Positions 55,407-64,000 of a stretch of DNA of 64,000 nt are shown here, piece by piece. The notes beneath the pieces are model-generated. The model made no database searches and was not told the origin of the DNA. It saw only the letters and a list, made by a program, of their open reading frames with translations. Where the stretch lies: contig NC_057813.1 in NCBI RefSeq assembly GCF_018294505.1, positions 112,170,711 through 112,234,710 on the forward strand, in the 5' to 3' direction. The translations under genes and the position numbers were made by a program. Numbering within the stretch: position 1 is the stretch's first letter; each line of letters opens with the position of its first letter. This stretch comes from Triticum aestivum (lineage: Eukaryota > Streptophyta > Magnoliopsida > Poales > Poaceae).

Positions 55407-58264
55407 ATGAAAATAATAAAGAAGAACAATGCCATGGTTGTCAAAGTTGGCATTAAGGGACTGAAATCAAGTCTGGATGCAATGCAATGCAAACGCTCTC
55501 CACCTACAGATTCATGCTCAGAATATGATCCTGAAAGTGATTCTGAGCTAGAGCGGGGCCTAAGTCAATGTAGCTCCCTAGTGGAGGAGTCAGAGGAAGA
55601 TGCCCTATCAACCCATGAAGGTGCTTGATCTAACTTTCCAAGGTTATATTGGTCGCACATATCTTGCAACTAATGCTTTGCATTGCTTCTACTTTGTTGA
55701 ACTGCCATTAGCTTAGTTTACACATCGTGTATGTGAATACACCCTGCCTCTACATTTTCAGTACATATTCCATCTGTCATCATACCATATTTATCCATTC
55801 AAATGTTGTTCTTGTGTATCAGACGTTTAAAAGGAAGAGGGCGATTGCTGATCGTGGAGGAGCACAAGCAAAGTATTTGGAAAAGGTAGTGGCACCTGAT
55901 AAATCAAATAGCCCATTAGGTGTAGTTGCACTATCACCTGACCCACAAAACACCCCAACTCTAGCAGACTCTAGCCCTACTACACTGGTCATTTCTGATG
56001 CCCCAACTCAGCAGACCCCAACTGTAGCAAACAGTATGATTATGCTAGTTGACATAGCACCAGCTCTACGATGCAAAACCCCCATTCCAGCAAACAGTAC
56101 ACCAAATCCAATTGCCAAATCCCTTTTTGAACCAGAGAGAGCCCCAATTGCAAAAAATAGGACCCCTATTCCATTTCTTTCTAGTTTAGAAGACGAAGCT
56201 TATATTGTTGTCAGGAACTTTGTACGCATCTTTCCTTCATGGAAAGATTATACCGCAGACACAGAACAATTTCCAATCTTCCTCCACAACTTACGCGTAA
56301 GTAATGTACTAATGTTATTCATGGTCATTACTGCATGTGTTTCTGCTGACAGAAGACACAAGATTTCATTCTTTTAAATAGGTGAGGACCAAACTGGATT
56401 GTGAAGATGAGCAAGGGTTGGTTGCGCTTTTCAAGCACTCATTGATGAAGTATCGTTCGTACCTGAGGCAAGCACACTTTGATGGCAAGCCTCTAAACGA
56501 AATTTCTGTAAAGTCTCCGGTGCTACATTTATTCGACGGTGACTGGAATAATCTAGTTACACATTGGTCTCGGCTGCAGCGTAAGGTACTGTCTATGATA
56601 TCACATCACAATTTGAACTACATTTATGCATTTTCCTTAACATCTCACTTGTATGAAAACTGTTAGCAGAAGAACATTAATTCTCAAGGGACCACAGAAT
56701 CTCGCAACTATACTGCACACTGCATTGCTCTTGTGAGTATCTCTTGCCATGTGTAACCATACTTACTTTCATAGCTGTTTGATTACGTAGCATCACTGCA
56801 CATGTTAGCCTCGTTATCGTCCATTTGGTGGACATTATAAGATCCGCATGGACTCTTACATAAATTTAGAATCAACCCAATGCTTTTGAAGAGGTTTAGC
56901 TCTGCAGTCCTCTTGTAAGGACTGAACTTCGTCTATCACAGGACTTACATTAACAGCTACTCCCTCCGTCCCATAATATAAGAACGTTTTGTACAGTACA
57001 CCAGTGTTCAAAACACTCTTGTATTATGGGAAGAGGGATTGGTTCATTGTGTAGCATTCTGCATCTTATCTCCCTCGCCCACCATTTACTAAAAAAGATC
57101 AGATCTATATTTAATCTTACCAAAACGTAGAATACACAGGCCATGCTAGTGCAGATGTGTAGCCCATTGCTCTTGTCAGTACATTTTGTCATGTAATGCT
57201 TGTACTTCCAAGGATTGGTAGTTGATTATGTAGCATCAATCTTCAACTTATCTTCATTATCCTATATCCCTTCCAGTATTATCATATCTATAATTACTCT
57301 CTACAAAATTTAGAGTACAGGCAATGCTTATGAAGAAGATTCTGTGCTAAAATTCTTGTGTTATCCTTCCGTTGACATGGAGAAGGGCATTATAAAGCTG
57401 GTGTTAACTGCTAATGTAAGTTAGTCCTTCTAAAGCCTTTATCCTCAACTGCTGTTTAATTTGCTCATACTCCCTATCATTTACTGCTGTTTAGTTTGAT
57501 GTTTCTACCAAAATGCATGTTTGCAAGAACCATAAGTTCTAATTTTTACTTGTAAAACCAAATTCCTTATTCATACCATGCACATTACTCAATACTCCCT
57601 ATATGTATGCTTGTTTTTGTGGATCTATAATCCAGTGTGTGGTGAAGCAGCCCACGTTTGCACTTTGTCATCTCTTGTTTTATTTTACTGATGTGGCGGA
57701 TGATATGAACAACATGCCATGCACATTAACCAAAATAGATACAATGATTTTCTTTGCCCTTCATTTATGCTTGTTATGTTGACATGGTAATCCAGTAGTG
57801 TGGTGAAGCTCCCCGCATTATGAACAATGCCAAATTATGTTATTGATATTTTGAACTTACTCTTTATTTTCTAATTTGAAATTGGATGGAATTGATAGCA
57901 CAGTTATCATCTTTTTTTATACATGTGCAAAACATGTCATCTCTCTGCTTTGTTTCAGGGTGATATGCCTGATGGCATGCACAAGTCTGCTGAAGGCTAT
58001 GAGACAAACCCAACATATAATGCAGCAAAGAGGGCAAAACATCTTGAAGATAGCGAGACAACCCCAAAGTCTTGTCTTGATGCAGTGTTCAAGTTACTTG
58101 AGACTAGCAGTCAGACAAGCTCACAGAATTCGTTGTCTGAATCAGTTCGACTTCTTCAGTCCAAAGTTCTAGAAGAAAGGCATTCTGTAACTCAACTTCG
58201 ACTTGAAGTCCTATCTCTAAGAAAGATTGCGGAGAACACCAATGAGAACCTCATCGCTAAATAG
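55407..58264 (+). CDS. TNPA-like accessory gene of the CACTA family, copy 3 (best preserved)
   Basis: Coding unit of the A-side gene in element 3. Exons: acidic exon to 55620 (YDPESDSELERG); b 55823-56296 (proline-rich, then VRNFVRIFPSWKDYTADTE); c 56382-56585 (FKHSLMKYRSYLRQAHFDGK); d 56670-56732; e 57314-57415; f 57959-58264 (SVRLLQSKVLEERHSVTQLR, a leucine-heptad coiled coil). Exons b-f have GT/AG borders, all in phase 0, and give one uninterrupted frame of about 380 codons ending at TAG 58262-58264. The link from the acidic exon (phase 1 at 55620) to exon b does not fit, so an exon between them is missed or this copy is damaged there. The role is inferred from position and comparison with TnpA: DNA-binding accessory to the transposase. 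I know of no catalytic motif in it. Confidence 0.65.
56960..57037. mobile_element. Stowaway MITE in an intron of TNPA-like copy 3
   Basis: CTCCCTCCGTCCCATAATAT at the left and a diverged CTTGTATTATGGGAAGAGGG at the right, TA at 56958-56959. It lies between exons d and e and does not affect the reading frame. Confidence 0.8.
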
Positions 58265-58639
58265 CTACACCTGGAAGCTATGACCGACATGCTAGGCCGG
58301 TCTCACAGCCTTGCTCAGTAGCTTGTGCAGTAGTTCCCGTGCAAGGCTAACCTTTATTGGACTGTCTTGGAAGTGGTCTCGGTTCAGTATTATTTTGTTA
58401 CGCTGCAATGATGCCCAGTTTTTGTAATCTGCTTCTTCGTTGCGCTTTATGATCAATGGTGGCGAACTTCGATGCCTAGTGGATGTAATATACCATAAAT
58501 CCTTTATTCTATAGTGCAGGTTTATTCTTAGTTACTATGCCATAATTTCTTTATTGTATAGAGCAGGTTTGTTCTTAATTCCTACTTGTCACTGCCACCT
58601 CTCGCTATCTGAAAAAACTGTTGTAGTCGACCGGGCCGA

Positions 58640-59943
58640 AACATTCGCCTCTAACGGACCTGGTTTTTAGTGGGCCACAATTGGGCCGACCTGCACCTTT
58701 CTTGGGCCCAAATGAGTGGGGCCTTCACACATTGCGCCAGGCCCACAACTTACACCGGCCTATATTTCAGTTGGGCCTTTTGTGGACCCATCACTTAGTT
58801 TGGCCCAGGTAGCATTGGGCCATTAACAGGCTGAATATTGTACTGGCCTGTTACGGCCCAGATGAAACCATGGGCCTTTAGCAGGCCAAAATGTGTGTTG
58901 GGCCTCAATTTTCACTAGTCGTTGACGGGCCTTCAGCAGGCTAAAATGTAGACCAAGCCTTTTTGGGCCCAGTTATATCACGGGTCATTACCAGGACGAA
59001 ACATATCTCGGGCCTTAGTTGGCCCACTGATATCATGGGCCTTTAAGAGGTTGAAAGCTTAGTACATGCATCAATCGGTCAAATTATGTGATAGACCTTT
59101 AACAGGCCCAAAGTCACGTTGGGATTAACTGTTTCCACCTTTATCACGGGCCGTTAGTGGGCCCGATGTCTCGTCGGACCATATATGGCCCATGGGCAGC
59201 ATGTGCCATTCCCAGGCCAAAAGTCACACCGGGCTGAAATGGGCCCATGTCTACGTCGAGCCTCTAATAGGCCGAAAGTCACTGGGTTGTAATTGGGCCC
59301 AAATATTCGGCAAACAATTAATGGGCCAGATCTGGCTTTGGGCCATAAATGGGCCCAAATATTCGGCGAACAATTAACAGGCCAGATATGGCTTCGGGCC
59401 GTAAATGGGCTTTCATTAAGCACGCCGTTATTTGGCTGGCCCACTAGTACCTGAGTAAGTATTACGGGCCTTTGACTGGGCGGGCCTTTTTAACCTATAT
59501 GGGCCTCTATTGGGCCCAACCACGTGTCGACGTATCATAGGCATGTCTCCTCCAATGGACGGGTGACATCTAGCCCACTGACGAGCTGACAGGTGTTCCC
59601 TCCGGCCAATCAGAATTTTACACATGGAAATTTCCCATTGGTCCCGGCTGTTAACGGGTTATCGGATCCAAAACTGGACCCGGTAGCTTAACGGTGTTCC
59701 GTTACGGTGGATGCCACATGTCGGTCACCCTTGCGCAAGCACTTTTGTGACGCGCGATTTATCATCATGGAAGTGGACACTTCCGTGATGATAATTTTCG
59801 TAATGTGATGGAACACTTCTACGATGGCACATGTATGACTATCTTGATTCTGTCATAAAATCGTCATGGATGTACATGCATGACAAAAAACGCGACCTAC
59901 TGTGACAAACACGTATCATCACGGAAGTGTATTTTTTGTAGTG
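58640..59943 (-). repeat. A-end subterminal region with GGGCC arrays (element 3)
   Basis: Dense TGGGCC and GGGCCC motifs from 58670. The 27-bp tandem array of the other copies is absent; instead a 60-bp duplication (GGCCCAAATATTCGGC.AACAATTAA) lies at 59295-59395. The terminal 400 bp from about 59540 closely follows elements 1 and 2. Confidence 0.85.
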
Positions 59944-62900
59944 TTTTATGCTATCCAGATATTTGATATCATTTCCAATCAACAATATCTCATCCACATA
60001 TAATATCAGAAATGCTACAGAGCTCCCACTCACTTTCTTGTAAATACAAGCTTCAGTGTAAGTCTGTATAAAACTATATGCTTTGATCACCTCATCAAAG
60101 CGTATATTCCAACTCCGAGATGCTTGCACCAGTCCATAGATGGATCACTGGAGTTTGCACACCTTTTTAGCACCTTTAGGATCGACAAAACCTTCTAGTT
60201 GCATCATATACAACTCTTCTTAGAGATATCCATTTAAGGAATGCAGTTTCGACATCCATTTGCCAGATTTCATAAACATAAAATGCGACAATTGCTAAAA
60301 TGATTCAGACAGACTTAAGCATCGCAATGGGTGAGAAAGTCTCATCGTAGTCAACTCCTTGAACTTGTCGAAAACCTTTTGCAACAACTCAAGCTTTATA
60401 GACAGTAACATTACCATCAGTGTTAGTCTTCTTCTTAAAGATCCATTTATTTCATTATGGCTCACCGATCATCGGGAGAATCCACCAAAGTCCAGACTTT
60501 GTTCTCATACATGGATCCTATCTCGGATTTCATGGCCTAAAGCCATATCTGGGCTCATCATAGCTTCTTCATAGTTCGTAGGTTCGCCTTGGTCTAGTAA
60601 CATTACTTCCAGGACAGGATTACCGTACCACTCTGGTGCGGATCGTTCTCTGGTCGACCTATGAAATTCAGTAGTAACTTGATCTGAAGATTCATGATCA
60701 TCATCATTAGCTTCCTCTCTAGTTGGTGTGCGCATCACGGGAACAATTTTCTCTGATGTACTACTTTCCTCCCGCTCACTTCTTTCGAGAGAAACTCCTT
60801 CTATAGAAAGGATCCATTCTCAGCAACAAAGATCTTGCCTTCGGATTTGTGATGGAAGGTGTACCCAATTGTTTCCTTAGGGTATCCTATGAAGACGCAC
60901 TTCTCCGATTTGGGTTCGAGCTTATCAGGATGAAGCCATTTGACATAAGTGTCGCAACCCCAAATTTTAAGAAAAGACAGCTTATGTTTCTTGCCAAACC
61001 ATAGTTCATACGGTGTCGTCTCAACAGATTTAGACAATGCCATATTTAACATGAATGCGGCTGTCTCTAATGCATAACCCCAAAATGATAGTGGTAAATC
61101 GGTAAGAGACATCATATATCGCACTATATCTAATAAAGTGTGGTTACGACGTTTGGACACACCATTACACTGTGGTGTTCCAGGTGGCATGAGTTGTGAA
61201 ACAATTCCACATTGTTTTAAATGAAGGCCAAACTCATAGCTCAAATATTCGCCTCCGCGATTAGATCGTAGAAAATTTATTTTCTTGTTACAATGATTCT
61301 CCACTTCTCTCTGAAATTCTTTGAACTTTTCAAATGTTTTAGACTTGTGTTTCATTAAGTAGATATACCCATATCTGCTCAAATCATCTGTGAAGGTCAG
61401 AAAATGACGATACCTGTCGCGTACTTCAACACTCATCGGACCGCATACATCGGTATGTATTACTTCCAGTAAGTCATTAGCTCGCTCCATTGTTCCAGAG
61501 AACATAGTTTTAGTCATCTTGCCCATGAGGCATGGTTCGCAAGTATCAAATGATTCATAATCAAGTGATTCCAAAAGTCCATCTTGCATGGAGTTTCTTT
61601 ATGCACTTTACACCAATATGACCTAAACGGCAGTGCTACAAGTATGTTGCACTGTCATTGTCAACTTTGGATCTTTTGGCATCAATGTTATGAATATGTG
61701 TATCACTATGGTCGAGATTCAATAAACCATTTACAATGGGTGTATGACCATAGAAGGTTTTATTCATGTAAACAGGACAACAAATATTCTCTGACTTAAA
61801 TGAATAATCGTATCGCAATAAACATGATCCAATCATATTCATGCTCAACGCAAACACCAAATAACACTAATCCCGAAGGTAGAGGGAGTGTGCGATGGTG
61901 ATCTTATCAACCTTGGAATTACTTACAACACACATCGTCGCCTCGCCCTTAACTAGTCTCTGTTCATTTTGCAATTCCTGTTTCGAGTTACTAATATTAG
62001 CAACTGAACTGATATCAAATACCCAGGGGCTACTATGAACACTAGTAAAGTACACATAAATAACATGCATATCAAATATACCATTGTTCACTTTGCCATC
62101 CTTCTTATCCGCCAAGTATTTGGGGCAGTTCCGCTTCCAGTGACCATATCTTTTGCAGTAGAAGTACTCAGTTTCAGGCTTAGGTCTAGCTTTGGGTTTC
62201 TTCATGGGAGTGACAACTTATTTGCATTCTTCTTAAAGTTCCCTTTCTTTCCCTTTTTGCCCTTTTTATTGAAACCAGTGGTCTTGTTAACCATCAACAC
62301 TTGATGCTCTTTCTTGATTTCTACCTTTGCTGATTTCATCATCGCGAAGAGCTCGGGAAATGTTTTTGTCATCCCTTGCACATTATAGTTCATCACGAAG
62401 TTCTATTAGCTTGGTGATGGTGACTAGAGAACTCTGTCAATCACTATCTTATATGGAAGATTAACTCCCACTTGATTCAAGCGATTGTACTACCCAGACA
62501 TTCTGAGCATATGCTCACTGGCTAAGCTATTCTCCTCCATCTTCTAGGCAAAGTACTTGTCAGAGACACAGGCATGAGTCTGAAATACCAATTTCAGCTC
62601 TTGGAACATCTCATGATCCATTGTGTTCAAAACAGTTTTTGAAGTCCCGGTTCTAAGCCGTAAAGCATGGCACACTAAAGTATCAAGTAGTCATCAAACC
62701 AAGCTTGCAAAACATTCATAACATCTACATCTTCTCCTGCAATAGGTCTGTCACCTAGCGGTGCATCAAGGACATAATTCTTCTGTGCACCAATGAGGAT
62801 AATCTTCAGATCATGGACCTAGTCCGCATTATTGCTTATATCATCTTTCAACTTATTTTTCTCTAGGAACATATCAACAATAAACAGGGAGATACATTGC
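59944..62900 (-). pseudogene. gag-pol: Copia gag-pol polyprotein, decayed and truncated
   Basis: Domains in order, from right to left. Gag remnants lie at 62900-62200, with many stops and a lysine-rich stretch. The CCHC zinc knuckle is near 62165-62110 (CKRYGHWKRNC) and the protease region near 62040, where the expected Asp-Thr/Ser-Gly reads DISS. GAG-pre-integrase and integrase form an open block at 61589-60801 (CEPCLMGKMTKT, HTDVCGP, FTDDLSRYGYIYL, PPGTPQCNGVSKRRN, LPLSFWGYALETAAFMLN). A linker lies near 60738-60505 (STRERSAPEWYG). The reverse transcriptase remains at 60480-59944 include AFLILYVDEILLIGND, where the catalytic YVDD is altered to YVDE. The frame is lost between blocks. The altered protease and polymerase sites suggest it is not functional. 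Confidence 0.85.
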
Positions 62901-62904
62901 GAGC

Positions 62905-64000
62905 TATTGATCTACAACATATATATGCAAATACTATCAGGACTAAGTTCATGATAAATTAAGTTCAATTAATCAAATTACTTAAGAACTCTCACTTAAA
63001 TAGACATCCCTCAAGTCATCTAAGTGATACGTGATCCAAATCAACTAACCCATGTCCGATCATCACGTGAGATGGGGTAGTCATCAATGGTGAACATCTC
63101 TATGTTGATCATATCTACTATATGATTCACGTTTGACCTTTCGGTCTCCAGTGTTTCGAGGCCATGTCTGTACATGCCAGGCTCGTCAAGTTTAACCCGA
63201 GTATTCCGCATGTGCAAAACTATCTTGCACCTGTTGTATTGAACGTAGAGTCTATCACACCCGATCATCACGTGGTGTCTCAACACGATGAACTGTCGCA
63301 ACGGTGCATACTCAGGGAGAACACTTATACCTTGAAATTTAGTTAAGGGATCATCTTATCATGCTACCGCCATACTAAGCAAAATAAGATGCCTAAAAGA
63401 TAAACATCACATGCAATCAAAATATGTGACATGATATGACCATCATCATGTTGTGCTTTTGATCTCCATCTCCAAAGCATCGTCATGATCTCCATCGTCA
63501 CTGGCTCGACACCTTGATCTTGATTGTTGCGTCATGGTCGTCTTGCCAACTATTTCTTCTACAACTATCGCTAACGCATAGTGATAAAGTAAAGCAATTA
63601 CATGACGTTTGTGTTTCATACAATAAAGAGACAACCATAAGGCTCCTGCCGGTTGCCAATAGCTTTTATAAAACATGATCATCTCATACAATAACGTATA
63701 TCACATCATGTCTTGACCATTTCACATCACAACATGCCCTGCAAAAACAAGTTAGATGTCCTCTACTTTGTTGTTGCAAGTGTTAAGTGGCTGCTACGGG
63801 CTAGCAAGAACCGTTCTTACTTATGCATCAAAACCACAACGGTGATTTATCAAGTTTCTTGTTTTAACCTTCAACAAGGACTGCCCGCTATCAAATTCGA
63901 TTTAACTAAAGTAGGAGAAACAGACACCCACCAGCTACCTTTATGCAAAACTAGTTGCATGTCTGTCGGTGGAACCGGTCTCATGAACATGGTCATGTAA
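62905..64000 (-). other. Leader and LTR-like part of the Copia element
   Basis: Non-coding, without a recognisable gene. Phrases such as AAGATGCCTAAAAGATAAAC and CATCACAACATGCCCTGCAAA are familiar from LTRs of abundant wheat Copia families. Neither LTR edge nor a primer-binding site could be fixed. Confidence 0.55.

Larger units (their letters stand above)
53995..59943 (-). mobile_element. CACTA element 3, visible part with A end
   Basis: The A end at 59943 (GTGTATTTTTTGTAGTG) matches 42040 and the inverse of 5005. It reads leftward through the A array and the TNPA-like gene to 53995, where element 4 interrupts it. On the right it abuts the reverse transcriptase of a Copia element, which it splits. 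The other half is outside the window; the right-hand target duplication would be TTT (59944-59946). Confidence 0.75.
59944..64000 (-). mobile_element. Ty1/Copia LTR retrotransposon, interrupted by element 3
   Basis: Minus-strand internal region of a Copia retrotransposon of wheat type, followed on the right (about 62900-64000) by leader and LTR-like sequence with no coding content. The left border at 59944 falls inside the reverse transcriptase, directly after element 3. The rest of the reverse transcriptase, RNase H and the 3' LTR are expected beyond element 3's other end, outside the window. The right LTR border is not seen, so age and target duplication cannot be judged. Confidence 0.85.

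Overview
The window is plant nuclear DNA, almost certainly from a large Triticeae genome (wheat, Aegilops or relatives). The grounds are CACTA (En/Spm) transposons of Triticeae type, many Stowaway MITEs with CTCCCTCCGT ends, a Ty1/Copia polyprotein of wheat type, spliced gene structures and three runs of N (assembly gaps). No bacterial operons, tRNA, rRNA or CRISPR arrays were seen. Recognition is by reading and memory only; no search was run.

The main result is a nest of transposons. Four members of one CACTA family, in alternating orientation, appear to sit inside one another. The family has two different ends. The 'A' end starts CACTACAAAAAAATACAC and is followed by arrays of GGCCC motifs. 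The 'B' end starts CACTACAAAAAAAGACAC and is preceded by arrays containing TGTTCATC. Element 1 (5005-31498, +) is complete and flanked by the 3-bp duplication CAT. It splits element 2 (-, A end at 42040), whose sequence resumes at 5004 and 31499. Element 2 lies in element 4 (+, B end at 53994), which lies in element 3 (-, A end at 59943). Element 3 cuts the reverse transcriptase of a Copia retrotransposon (59944 to the window end, -). A CACTA element of another family (1-3339, -) with a TNP2 transposase also sits in element 2.

Layout: 1-3339 TNP2-type CACTA. 3340-5004 element 2. 5005-31498 element 1: A array, TNPA-like gene (-), shared spacer, DUF295 pseudogene, LINE and Copia fragments, F-box/FBD pseudogene, B modules and B array. 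31499-42040 element 2 again, with a short LTR retrotransposon (32879-34028) and the second TNPA-like gene (+). 42041-53994 element 4, with an unknown gene, a second DUF295 pseudogene and B modules. 53995-59943 element 3, with the best-preserved TNPA-like gene. 59944-64000 Copia.

How the parts fit: the only coding unit shared by the elements is a multi-exon gene beside the A end, with an acidic, proline-rich and coiled-coil product. It holds the position of the second CACTA gene (TnpA-like), whose protein would bind the subterminal repeats. I see no TNP2 transposase in element 1, so it was probably mobilised in trans. Elements 1 and 4 also carry host-like genes (F-box and DUF295 families), all broken, which look like captured cargo. 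Nearly every coding unit has a nonsense codon or frameshift; exons b-f of the gene at 55823-58264 are the main exception.
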